This document shows, in pieces, positions 7,858 to 16,744 of a DNA stretch of 64,000 bases. The position numbers and the translations under genes are program-made. The stretch's first letter is position 1, and each line of letters opens with the position of its first letter. Under the pieces are notes generated by a model. It saw only the letters and a program-made list of their open reading frames with translations. It was not told where the DNA came from and ran no database searches. The stretch spans positions 296,280 through 360,279 of the forward strand of contig CAVQWE010000027.1 of the NCBI GenBank assembly GCA_963717385.1, read 5' to 3'. The stretch comes from Sva-07 sp963717385. GTDB taxonomy: Bacteria; Actinomycetota; Acidimicrobiia; Acidimicrobiales; Ilumatobacteraceae.

Positions 7858-9375
7858 ATGAGCCAGACCAGCAGCACACTCGAACACACCGCGAACACTG
7901 CGTCAGAACACTTCGATGTGCTCATCGTCGGAGCGGGGATCTCCGGCGTCGGCGCCGGCTATCACCTGCAGGATCAGTACCCGGAGAAGTCGTTCGTGAT
8001 CCTCGAGAAGTTCGAGAGTTTCGGCGGCACCTGGCTCACCCACAAGTACCCGGGCATCCGCTCCGACAGCGACCTCTACACGTTCGGCTACCGGTTCAAG
8101 CCGTGGATCGGCAAGCCGATCGCCACCGCCGACAAGATCCTCGCCTACATGGGTGAGGTGATCGACGAGAACGATCTCGATCGCCACATCCGCTATCGCC
8201 ACGCGATCTCGTCGGCCGAGTGGTCGAGCGATGACAACCTCTGGACCGTGCATGCGACGCGCACCGATCCGGGCGGCGGCGCGTCCGAGGCGCTCACCTT
8301 CACCACGAACTTCTTGTGGATGTGCCAGGGCTACTACAAGCACGAGCAGGGCTACACGCCCGATTGGCCCGGCATGGATTCGTACGGCGGTCAGATCGTC
8401 CACCCGCAGACCTGGCCGACCGACATCGATCTCGCTGGCAAGCAGGTCGTCGTCATCGGCTCCGGCGCCACCGCTGCCACCTTGGTCCCAGCAATCGCCG
8501 GCGACTGCGAACACGTCACGATGCTGCAGCGATCACCGACCTACTTCGTGTCGCGCCCCAACGTGAACGAGGTCGCCGACATGCTCCGCAGCCTCGAGAT
8601 CGACGAGACCTGGACCCACGAGATCGTGCGTCGCAAGGCGCTGCAGGATCAGGCGATGATCACCCAGCTGTCGTTCGACGAACCCGAGTGGTTGCGCAAC
8701 GAACTCCTCAACGCCGTGCGCGCCGAGTTGCCAGAGGGCTACGACGTCGACACGCACTTCACTCCGAAGTACCGGCCATGGCAGCAGCGCCTTGCGATGG
8801 TTCCCGACGGCGACCTCTTCAAGGGGATCAGCAGCGGTGCTGCCTCGGTGGTCACCGACGAGATCGACACGTTCAACGAGACGGGCATCCTGTTGAAGTC
8901 GGGCGAACAACTCGATGCCGACGTGATCGTCACGGCCACCGGATTCGACCTGAGCGTGCTCGGCGACATCGCGTTCACCGTCGATGGCGCCCCGGTGAAC
9001 TTCGCCGACACGGTCACGTACCGGGGGATGATGTTCACCGGGGTACCGAATCTGTTGTGGGTGTTCGGTTACTTCCGCGCCAGCTGGACGCTGCGGGCAG
9101 ATCTGCTCGGCGACTTCGTGTGCCGGCTCCTCCACCACATGGACGACAAGGGCGCGCAGAAGGTGGTGCCCGAGTTGCGGACCGAAGACGCCGGCATGAC
9201 CCTTGGCTCGTGGATCGACCCCGACAACTTCAACCCCGGCTACCTGACACGCAGCCAACATCTGATGCCGAAGGCCGGCGACAAGCCCGAGTGGCAGCAC
9301 ACCCAGGACTACTGGACCGAGAAGACCAGCCTGCCCGCCATCGACCTCGACGACGGCTGCCTGCACTACGACTGA
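7858..9375 (+). CDS. Flavin-containing monooxygenase (Baeyer-Villiger type)
   Basis: The 505-residue protein has an N-terminal FAD motif GAGISGVGAGYHL, a GGTW motif, the BVMO-like fingerprint YGGQIVHPQTWP, a second nucleotide-binding motif GSGATAATLVPAI for NADPH, and ATGFD near the C-terminal third. It should insert oxygen into ketones or oxidise heteroatoms. The start is set by AAGGAG a few bases before ATG 7858. The substrate is unknown. Confidence 0.9.
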   Translation: MSQTSSTLEHTANTASEHFDVLIVGAGISGVGAGYHLQDQYPEKSFVILEKFESFGGTWLTHKYPGIRSDSDLYTFGYRFKPWIGKPIATADKILAYMGEVIDENDLDRHIRYRHAISSAEWSSDDNLWTVHATRTDPGGGASEALTFTTNFLWMCQGYYKHEQGYTPDWPGMDSYGGQIVHPQTWPTDIDLAGKQVVVIGSGATAATLVPAIAGDCEHVTMLQRSPTYFVSRPNVNEVADMLRSLEIDETWTHEIVRRKALQDQAMITQLSFDEPEWLRNELLNAVRAELPEGYDVDTHFTPKYRPWQQRLAMVPDGDLFKGISSGAASVVTDEIDTFNETGILLKSGEQLDADVIVTATGFDLSVLGDIAFTVDGAPVNFADTVTYRGMMFTGVPNLLWVFGYFRASWTLRADLLGDFVCRLLHHMDDKGAQKVVPELRTEDAGMTLGSWIDPDNFNPGYLTRSQHLMPKAGDKPEWQHTQDYWTEKTSLPAIDLDDGCLHYD

Positions 9376-9417
9376 GAAGTGCATCACGGGCCAGACCCGG
9401 GCTGTCACACTGCCTGC

Positions 9418-10470
9418 ATGACGGTTCGCATCGGGTTCATCGGCGCCGGGTTCATTGCTCGGACACACAATTGGTTCCTCAAGCACACCGCCGCCGACCA
9501 TCGGATCGTCGCCGTGCACGACATCGACGCCGATCGGGCGCAGGCGTTCGCCGATCGTGTCGGCGCCGATGTCGTCGCCGAGGACGAACTGTTCGATCGG
9601 GTCGACGCGGTGTTCGTGACGACGTGGACGTCCGAGCACGAACGTCTCGTGGCGGCGGCCGCCGAGCGAGGTGTCGCCGTGTTCTGCGAGAAGCCGTTGG
9701 CGTTCGACGCGGCCGCGACACAGCGCATGGTCGACGCCGTCGACGAGGTCGGCGTTGTCAACCAGGTCGGCCTGATCCTGCGGTTCATGCCGCAGTTCCT
9801 GCACACCAAGACCCTGCTCGCCGACGATCGCGCCGGTCGCCTGTTGGCGGTGTCGTTCCGCGACGATCAGTTCATCCCGATCCAGAGCCACTACGGATCG
9901 AACTGGCGCGTCGACCCCGCACGCTGCGGCCGCGGCACGTTGCTCGAGCATTCGATCCACGACGTCGACATCATGCAGTGGCTGTGCGGCCCGGTCGATT
10001 CGGTGAGCGGCACCGTCCGCGAGGTGCACGGCCATCCACGCATCGACGACGTCGCCGTGGCCCGACTCGACTTCGCCAGCGGTGCCGTCGCATCGCTCAC
10101 ATCGATCTGGCACGACATCACCGACCGGCCGAGCCTGCGCAGCATCGAGATCTTCTGCGAGAACCTCTACGTGCACCTCGACGGCGAGGCCACCAGCCCA
10201 CTCACGTGGCAGTTCACCGGCGAACCGGTGCAGACGCTCGGTGGTGACGAGCTCGCCCGAGCCTGCATCGAGGCCGGACTGGCCGATGAGCGCGACCTCG
10301 CTCCGGTGGTGGGTGGAGCGATGTTCAATCCGCTGACCGGATTCCTCGACGCATTCGCCAGCGGTGTTCCCTCCCCACTTCCACTACGCGAGGCACTCGC
10401 CGCCCACCGCCTGGTCGACGCGATCTACGCCTCCGCCGACGCCGGCGGATCACCGACGACCATCGCATGA
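9418..10470 (+). CDS. Gfo/Idh/MocA family oxidoreductase
   Basis: The 350-residue protein starts with the Rossmann motif IGFIGAGFIARTHNW. It has CEKPLAF, the conserved Lys-containing EKP motif of this family, near residue 88, followed by the C-terminal alpha/beta domain. It should oxidise a sugar or cyclitol hydroxyl with NAD(P). ATG 9418 puts the dinucleotide motif close to the N-terminus, as is usual. Confidence 0.88.
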   Translation: MTVRIGFIGAGFIARTHNWFLKHTAADHRIVAVHDIDADRAQAFADRVGADVVAEDELFDRVDAVFVTTWTSEHERLVAAAAERGVAVFCEKPLAFDAAATQRMVDAVDEVGVVNQVGLILRFMPQFLHTKTLLADDRAGRLLAVSFRDDQFIPIQSHYGSNWRVDPARCGRGTLLEHSIHDVDIMQWLCGPVDSVSGTVREVHGHPRIDDVAVARLDFASGAVASLTSIWHDITDRPSLRSIEIFCENLYVHLDGEATSPLTWQFTGEPVQTLGGDELARACIEAGLADERDLAPVVGGAMFNPLTGFLDAFASGVPSPLPLREALAAHRLVDAIYASADAGGSPTTIA

Positions 10471-10496
10471 ACTGAGAGATGTACCTGGCACTTCCC

Positions 10497-11261
10497 TCAC
10501 ACGAACATACGACGGAGGATTTCGTAGGAATACTGCGAGGCGAGCTGCTGGAGAAACTTCGGGAAGTCGACCGAGGCCGTACCGCTCGACAGGTCCGAGA
10601 TCGCCCGGATCACGCACAGCGGAACCTCGCCGAGTTCATGACACACCTGGGCCACCGCCGCGCCCTCCATGTCGACGCAGAGTGCGTCGGGTGTTCGACG
10701 CCGCACGATGTCTTTGAGGTCGCCCTCGATGAACTCGTCGCCGGTCGCGACCTGACCGACGTGCACCGACGACCGACCGATGCCGAGTTCGGCGAGTTGC
10801 TCGGCGGTCACGATCGTCGCGAGTCCGACGTCGAGAAACTCGGTGGCAGCCTCGACGGCGGCCGACGTCATCGAGGGATCGGTTGCCAACTCGACGACAC
10901 CCAGCAGTGGAATTTCACCACGGGCGAACATCTCCGGCGGACCGGCGAGGTCGTGCTGCACCAATTCCGACGCAACGACCACGTCGCCAACTGCCAGGTG
11001 ATCGTGGAGGGCACCGGCGATGCCGGTGAACACGATGGCGTCGACGTGATGGTCGCGTATGAGCGACGCCGCAGTGAGCGCAGCGGCGACCTTGCCGATG
11101 CGCGACTGCACGACCGTGACCCGTTGGCCTGCGAGCACACCGTGTCGATACAGCCGCCCAGCGTCGTCGGTGACGGTTTCGGCGTCGAGATGATGGTGGA
11201 GGCGTTCGACTTCCTCTGCCATCGCGCCGATCACACCAACATGTCGATGCCCGAGAACCAT
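10497..11261 (-). CDS. MTA/SAH nucleosidase-like protein
   Basis: The 254-residue protein belongs to the nucleoside phosphorylase fold of 5'-methylthioadenosine/S-adenosylhomocysteine nucleosidases. It has VGVIGAMAEEV at the start, FTGIAGAL in the middle, the substrate motif CVDMEGAAVAQVCHE and the catalytic Asp in VIRAISDLSSG. It would recycle by-products of methylation and polyamine synthesis. It converges with the Gfo/Idh gene. Confidence 0.88.
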   Translation of the reverse strand: MVLGHRHVGVIGAMAEEVERLHHHLDAETVTDDAGRLYRHGVLAGQRVTVVQSRIGKVAAALTAASLIRDHHVDAIVFTGIAGALHDHLAVGDVVVASELVQHDLAGPPEMFARGEIPLLGVVELATDPSMTSAAVEAATEFLDVGLATIVTAEQLAELGIGRSSVHVGQVATGDEFIEGDLKDIVRRRTPDALCVDMEGAAVAQVCHELGEVPLCVIRAISDLSSGTASVDFPKFLQQLASQYSYEILRRMFV

Positions 11262-11306
11262 CGCGGCATCGTACGACGCCGGCAGTTCGCAACGCTCAGG
11301 TGCGAC

Positions 11307-11543
11307 TCAGGTGTGGCGCGGGCGTTGCGCTGGCGGGAGCGCGCAGGCACGCATCGGTTGTCCGAACAACGGGTTGATCGGACAGAGCCCGAAGACACCG
11401 GTTGCGATCGGCAACAGCGCAAACACGGCGAGTGCAGTTCCCACCCCACCACCGATCAGCAGCCCCGCCGCCATGAGGACGAGACCACCGCCGATTCGTA
11501 TCCCACGGCCGACCGACGTGTTCATGAACGAGAGGAATCGCAT
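11307..11543 (-). CDS. DUF2892 (YgaP-like) small membrane protein
   Basis: The 78-residue protein matches DUF2892: an N-terminal MNTSVGRGIRIGGG, two membrane helices and a terminal CPINPLFG motif. In other bacteria this domain is the membrane part of YgaP-like rhodanese proteins and often sits in sulfide or persulfide-response operons. ATG 11543 starts the conserved part. An ATACCC-N4-GGGTAT site lies just upstream. Confidence 0.8.
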   Translation of the reverse strand: MRFLSFMNTSVGRGIRIGGGLVLMAAGLLIGGGVGTALAVFALLPIATGVFGLCPINPLFGQPMRACALPPAQRPRHT

Positions 11544-11552
11544 GACTCCAGT

Positions 11553-11568
11553 ATACCCCCATGGGTAT
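11553..11568. promoter_or_regulatory. CsoR/CstR-like operator candidate
   Basis: ATACCC at 11553-11558 and GGGTAT at 11563-11568 form a perfect inverted repeat with a 4-nt spacer. It lies 10 bp before the DUF2892 start and about 40 bp before the divergent DUF427 gene. Operators of the CsoR/RcnR superfamily, including persulfide sensors of the CstR type, have this ACCC/GGGT layout. The regulator gene itself is not in this window. Confidence 0.5.
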
Positions 11569-11607
11569 GCATGGAACAACGGGACGAGCGAGCGGGTTGG
11601 TTCCACC

Positions 11608-11895
11608 ATGGCAACAGCAAGCTGGAACGGAACCGTCATCGCCCAGTCCGACGACACCGTCGTCGTCGAAGGCAACCACTACTTCCCGATCGCCTCCGTC
11701 ACCGAGGGCGTCCTCGTCGACAGCGACCACACATCAGTGTGCTCGTGGAAGGGCACGGCGAAGTACTACTCGCTCGACGTCGGTGGCGAACAGAACACCA
11801 ACGCCGTCTTCGAGTATCCCGAACCCAAGCAGGCTGCGGCGGAGATCACGGGCCGCGTGGCGTTCTGGAAGGGCGTCACGGTCACCGCCGACTGA
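11608..11895 (+). CDS. DUF427 domain protein
   Basis: The 95-residue protein has the DUF427 pattern: WNGTVIAQSDDTVVVEGNHYFP, then CSWKGTAKYYSL and VAFWKGVTV. The family is common in actinobacteria and its function is unsettled. It is divergent from the DUF2892 gene and could share the palindromic operator between them. Confidence 0.85.
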   Translation: MATASWNGTVIAQSDDTVVVEGNHYFPIASVTEGVLVDSDHTSVCSWKGTAKYYSLDVGGEQNTNAVFEYPEPKQAAAEITGRVAFWKGVTVTAD

Positions 11896-11921
11896 CGGGT
11901 TGCAGTCCGTTCGGCGTCATT

Positions 11922-11937
11922 GTTAGGGTTGCCTAAC
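11922..11937 (+). promoter_or_regulatory. DtxR/IdeR-type iron box candidate
   Basis: GTTAGG at 11922-11927 and CCTAAC at 11932-11937 are perfect complements with 4 bp between. The site reads TTAGGGTTGCCTAAC, close to the left two thirds of the actinobacterial DtxR/IdeR box. It ends 1 bp before the ATG of the iron-binding protein gene, so a repressor here would block both promoter and start. No ribosome binding site is visible, so the mRNA may be leaderless. Confidence 0.55.
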
Positions 11938-11938
11938 T

Positions 11939-13020
11939 ATGAACCGAAAGCATCCTCGATACCTACTGGGAAGTGTGCTGGTCGGCGCACTCGTCATGAC
12001 CGCGTGCGGCAGCGACGACGCTACAGGTGACAGCTCCACCGACAACTCCACCGCACCTCGGCGATCACCAACACCACGGCCAACGCCGACGACGCGTCCG
12101 GCACGATCACCGTCTACACCGGGCGCCACTACGGCATCGAGGACGTGTTCGACCAGTTCACCTCCGACACCGGCATCGAGGTCCGCTTCACCACCGGCAA
12201 CGATCCCGAGCTGCGCGAGCGCCTCATCGCCGAAGGCGCCAACACTCCTGCCGACGTCGTCATGACCGCCGACGCGGCCAACATCGAGCTCTCGGCCGAC
12301 GCAGGCATCCTGGCCAGCGTCGACAGCGAGGTCCTCACTTCCACGATCCCCGAGGAACTGCGCAGCGAGGCCAACGAATGGTTCTCACTCAGTCAGCGCC
12401 TCCGGGTGATCATCGCCAGCACCGAGCGTGTCGAGAACCCACCGACCACCTACGCCGGCGTGGGCGACCCCGAGTGGCAGGGCAAGATCTGCCTGCGTCC
12501 CAGCACCCACCCCTACACGCAGTCGTTGGTCGCCTCGCTGATCATCGCCGAGGGCGAAGAGCGTGCCACCGAGATCGTGCAGTCGTGGGTCGACAACGAT
12601 CCGCTCTACATCAACAGCGACACCGACATCTACAAGGCCGTCGCCGACGGCGAGTGCGACGTGGCGATCGCCAACACGTACTACCTCGGCCGTCTGATCG
12701 AAGAAGACCCGGCCTTCCCCGTGGAGGTCGTGTGGCCCGAGCAGGACGGTCGTGGCGCTCACGTCAACGTGAGCACGGCCGCGGTCACCGCCAACGCCCC
12801 GAACCCCGCCGGTGCGCTCGCACTGATCGAGTGGCTCGCCACCGATGGCCAGCAGCAGTTCGCCGACGCCAACTTCGAGTATCCGGTCGACCCCACCGTC
12901 GCCGCCAACGAGATCATCGCCGGCTTCGGTGAGTTCACCGCCGACGTCGCAGCGGTGCGCCAGCTCGGCGCCAACCAACCGGCAGCCGTCGAGGTGCTCA
13001 GCGCCACCGGCTACGAGTGA
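11939..13020 (+). pseudogene. Iron ABC transporter substrate-binding lipoprotein, frameshifted
   Basis: The start (ATG 11939) encodes a lipoprotein signal with MTACGSDD (lipobox Cys near residue 23). The mature binding protein is in another frame from about 12061: ITVYTGRHYG, then TADAANIELSADAGIL and a C-terminal TGYE at the stop 13020. One base appears to be missing around 12050-12065, in the Ser/Thr-rich linker. The family is the Fe3+-binding FutA/FbpA type. Whether this is decay or a sequence error cannot be decided. It is followed by a permease and an ATPase. Confidence 0.8.
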
Positions 13021-13110
13021 GCTGACGCCGACGCATGACCAACCTGATCACCGACGCTGCCGACCTCGCGCCGAACGACCACACCGGGTCCGGTTCTGCG
13101 GAGCGGTCTG

Positions 13111-14716
13111 GTGTCGACGCGATCATCGACCACGTCGGTGCTCGGCCAACGGGCACGATCGTGGACCGCCACGGCGGTGATCTCGGCGGTTGCCATCGCC
13201 GTGTCGATTCCCGTGCTGGTGATCGTGTGGTCGATCGTGCAGCCGAGCACCGAGGTGTGGGAAGAGCTGTGGGCCACCCGCCTGCCGGGCATGATCCGCG
13301 ACACCGCCACCCTGTTGATCACGGTGCTCGTGGGCACGCTCGTGCTCGGCACGTCGCTCGCCTGGCTCGTCACCGCCTACCAGTTCCCCGGTCGGCGAAT
13401 CCTCGGCTGGCTGCTGGTGACCCCACTCGCGATCCCTGGTTACGTGCTCGGATTCGTGTGGCTCGACACGCTGCAGGAGCCGCTCGGCGCACGCGCTGTG
13501 CGATCGATCTGGCTGTGCGCACTGGTGCTCACGATCACGCTCTATCCGTACGTGTACCTGTTCGCCCGGGCAGCGTTCCGCGAGCAGTCGCAGCGCCGCG
13601 ATCGACGTCGCCCGCAGCCTCGGATGCAGCCGCACCGAAGCGTTCTGGCGCGTCGTGCTGCCGATGGCTCGACCATCGCTCGCCGGCGGCGCCGCGCTCG
13701 TGGGGATGGAGGTGCTCACCGACGTCGGCACCGTGCGCCTGTTCAACGTGTCGACCATCGCCGACGGCGTGCTGCGAGTGTGGTTCGGCACCGGCAACCG
13801 CAACGCCGCCGCCGAGTTGGCCGTGCTGTTGATCGGCATCGCCATCGTGCTGATCGCCATGGAACGGCTGGCACGCGGTCGGGCTCGTTTCACGCAATCG
13901 GGATCGCGCACCGGCCTCCATGTCGAGCGGCTGCGGGGCGGCCGGGCCCTCGTCGCCTCGGCGGTCGGATGGTCGGTGTTCACGCTCGCTGTTGCCCTCC
14001 CGGTGTACCGACTGATCACGTGGGCGCTCGAGGCACGCCGCACCGATCAGACCGCCACCGTTGCGGGCGATCTCGGGTTCCATCTGATGTCGTCGCTGCG
14101 CGTTGCGGCGGTCGCCACGCTCGTGTGCCTGGCTCTCGGATTGCTCTTGGTTGCCGGGCTGAATCGTCGACGGCTGAGCGGCTCACTGCTCGCCCGATTC
14201 GCAACACTCGGGTACACAGTGCCTGGCCCAGTCGTCGCCATCGGGGTGCTCGTCACGCTCGCCGCGCTCGACCGCACCGGCTGGCTGCCCGACGGTTGGC
14301 TGCTGGTCGGATCGTTCGTCGGGCTGATCTACGCGTTGGTCGTGCGCTTCCTCGCAGTGGCGTACCAAGGGATCGAATCGAGCGTTGGCAAGGTGTCGCC
14401 GTCGGTGGTCGCAAGTGCGCGCACGCTCGGCGCCGGCCGGTTCCGCGTGGCAACGCGGGTCGAACTCCCGTTGGCCGGAGCCGGCATCATCGCCGCGTCG
14501 GTGTTGGTGGCGATCGACACGTTGAAGGAACTGCCGATCACGTTGATCCTGCGACCGTTCGGCACCGAGACGCTGCCGATCTGGGTGTGGCAGGCCACGT
14601 CCGAGAGTCTGTGGGTGCAGGCCGCAGTGCCGTCGTTGGCGATCGTTGCCGTGGGCATGGTGCTGGTGGCGGTACTGCTGTGGACCCTCGAACACGGAGC
14701 CGAGACCGTGTCATGA
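13111..14716 (+). pseudogene. Iron ABC transporter permease (FbpB-like), frameshifted
   Basis: A two-domain permease of the ferric iron type. The first half in one frame runs VISAVAIAVSIPVLVIVW to LFARAAFREQ. The second half continues in the next frame from about 13595 (AAIDVARSLGCSRTEAFWRVVLP, an EAA-loop motif) to the stop at 14716. One extra base near 13585-13600 explains the break. The N-terminus is also uncertain: an ATG at 13035 opens a different frame with coding-like composition, so a further indel near 13110 is possible. It overlaps the ATPase gene by ATGA. Confidence 0.8.
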
Positions 14717-15765
14717 GCGGTCTGACGACGAGGTTCCCTGAGGCCACCGCGGCCGTTACCGTGCCGTCCTCGATGGATGCCGCTCTCGACCAGCCCCGTG
14801 CCGCGTTGTCGGTGAACGGACTGACCCGGCACATCGCCGGGCGCGACGTGGTCGATCAGGTGTCGTTCGATGTCGCCGACGGCGAACTCGTGGTGATCGT
14901 CGGACCGAGCGGTTGCGGCAAGTCGTCGCTGCTGCGGGCGGTGGCCGGACTCGACCCGATCGCCGCCGGCCGAGTGGAACTCGACGGGCGAGACGTCACT
15001 GCGCTGCCACCCGAGAAGCGTCGCATCGGTCTGGTGTTCCAGGACCACGCGTTGTTCCCCCACCGTCGCGTCGATCAGAACATCGCATTCGGGCTCACCA
15101 AGCTCGACCGCACCGCACGGACTCGGCGAGTGGATGAACTGCTCGAACTCGTCAGGCTCCCCGGCGTGGGCAAGCGCTACCCGCACGAGCTGTCGGGCGG
15201 CGAGCAGCAGCGCATCGCGCTGGCCCGGGCGTTGGCTCCCGATCCCGCCGTCGTGCTGCTCGACGAACCGTTCGCCAGCCTCGACCCGTCGCTGCGCGAC
15301 GACGTGCGTTCCGACGTGATCGAGGCGCTGCGCTTGCGCAACGCGGCCGCCGTGCTCGTCACCCACGACCGTGAAGAAGCACTGGCGCTCGGCGATCGGG
15401 TCGCTGTGATGTCAGCGGGCAAGATGCTCCAGATCGACCGACCCGACGAGGTGTACGAGCGTCCGAGCGATCGGTTCGTGGCCACCTTCCTCGGCGATGC
15501 GTCGTTCCTCCCCGACCCGAACGCACCCGAGCTGGCGATGATGGCCCGGCCGCACGATCTGGCCCTCGTCGACGACGGTGGCCACGATCGGGTCACCGCA
15601 CGCCGCTATCTCGGCGCGTCCTGGCGATACACGGTGCGACGCGCCGATGGCTCCGACGTCGACGTCGACCTTGCCGGGGGCCCCGGCACCATGCCGTTGG
15701 AAGTCGGCGATGCCTGCACCGTCGTGGTCGAGGCCGGCCATCCGTTGCACCGCCTTCCCGCCTGA
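14713..15765 (+). CDS. Iron ABC transporter ATP-binding protein (FbpC-like)
   Basis: The 350-residue ATPase has Walker A GPSGCGKSS (about residue 64), a Q-loop LVFQDHALFPHR, the signature LSGGEQQR, Walker B VVLLDEPFASLD and the switch His in VTHDREEALAL. A TOBE-like C-terminal region follows. The start overlaps the permease stop by four bases, so the two are coupled. With the preceding genes it forms a ferric iron importer under the iron box at 11922. Confidence 0.9.
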   Translation: MSGLTTRFPEATAAVTVPSSMDAALDQPRAALSVNGLTRHIAGRDVVDQVSFDVADGELVVIVGPSGCGKSSLLRAVAGLDPIAAGRVELDGRDVTALPPEKRRIGLVFQDHALFPHRRVDQNIAFGLTKLDRTARTRRVDELLELVRLPGVGKRYPHELSGGEQQRIALARALAPDPAVVLLDEPFASLDPSLRDDVRSDVIEALRLRNAAAVLVTHDREEALALGDRVAVMSAGKMLQIDRPDEVYERPSDRFVATFLGDASFLPDPNAPELAMMARPHDLALVDDGGHDRVTARRYLGASWRYTVRRADGSDVDVDLAGGPGTMPLEVGDACTVVVEAGHPLHRLPA

Positions 15766-15792
15766 CCGAGCACGCGGTCTACGGTTCCGCGC

Positions 15793-16659
15793 ATGGAACT
15801 CACCGATCGCGTCGTCGTCGTCACCGGAGCCGGATCGGGAATCGGCGAAGCCATCGCCCGCGCCGCCCACGCAGCTGGGGCCCGCCATGTGGTGGTCGCC
15901 GACCTGCACGGCGACCAGGCCGAACGGGTTGCCGGCGACATCGGCGGTACGGCGGTCGCGATCGACGTGCGTGACGAGTCGGCGATCGTGGCGATGGTCG
16001 AGTCCACCCTCGATGCGCACGGCCCGATCGACCTGTTCGTGTCGAACGCCGGGTTCGTCACCGCCGCCGGGCTGGAGGACACCAACGAGGCGATCCAGAA
16101 CATGTGGGAGGTGCACTGCATGGCCCACATCTACGCAGCCCGCGCAGTGCTGCCGTCGATGATCGCCCGCGGCGAGGGCTACATCATGAGCACGGCCTCA
16201 GCTGCTGGATTGCTCACGCAGATCGGTTCGATGGCGTACTCGATGACCAAGGCTGCGGCGATCTCGCTGGCCGAGTGGCTGTCGATCAGCCATCATCATC
16301 AGGGCATCAGGTTCTCGGTGCTGTGCCCGCAGGCGGTGGCCACCAACATCGTGGCCAACAGCCCGCAGAACTCGATGGCTGCGCAGGCCTCGAGCGCCGA
16401 CGACAAGGGTTTCGAGGGCGGCGTGGCGAGCGGCGACGGCGTGCTCGACCCCGCCGATGTGGCGCAGTTGTGCTTGCAGGCGATCCGCGACGAGCAGTTC
16501 CTGATCCTCCCGCATCCCGAGGTCGCCACCTACGTCGAACGCAAGGCCACCGACCGCGACCGCTGGCTCGCCGGCATGCGCCGCTTCCAGTCGGCGCTCC
16601 ACCCCGACGGCGACCTCCCCGGCAACGCGATCACGTCAGGGGTCAGACCCGCGATGTAA
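15793..16659 (+). CDS. Short-chain dehydrogenase/reductase
   Basis: The 288-residue SDR has TGAGSGIG near residue 11, SNAG near 83, the catalytic Ser in MSTASAAG near 137 and YSMTKAA (YxxxK) near 151. Substrate unknown. The last eight or so residues (TSGVRPAM) are encoded by the left arm of a repeat at 16636-16699, so the original C-terminus may have been replaced by repeat sequence. Confidence 0.88.
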   Translation: MELTDRVVVVTGAGSGIGEAIARAAHAAGARHVVVADLHGDQAERVAGDIGGTAVAIDVRDESAIVAMVESTLDAHGPIDLFVSNAGFVTAAGLEDTNEAIQNMWEVHCMAHIYAARAVLPSMIARGEGYIMSTASAAGLLTQIGSMAYSMTKAAAISLAEWLSISHHHQGIRFSVLCPQAVATNIVANSPQNSMAAQASSADDKGFEGGVASGDGVLDPADVAQLCLQAIRDEQFLILPHPEVATYVERKATDRDRWLAGMRRFQSALHPDGDLPGNAITSGVRPAM

Positions 16660-16699
16660 TCGCTCGTTGTCGCGGATTACATCGGGGTCTGACCCCTGA
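16636..16699. repeat. Long inverted repeat with GGGGTCAGACCC core
   Basis: Arms 16636-16661 and 16675-16699 are near-perfect complements (TCAGGGGTCAGACCC then GATGTAATC), separated by 13 nt. The GTCAGACCCC hairpin type is known as a dispersed element in several bacterial groups. It overlaps the SDR stop codon and can act as a terminator before the beta-oxidation gene. Confidence 0.65.
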
Positions 16700-16744
16700 T
16701 GTAATCCGAATCGGACAGGGCGTGGCGGGTGCTTGACTGACGAG

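Noticed and set aside
13111..15765. Single 884-codon frame joining the permease and the ATPase
   Set aside because: The middle part is Arg-rich nonsense. The two real genes fall in the same frame only because of the permease frameshift.
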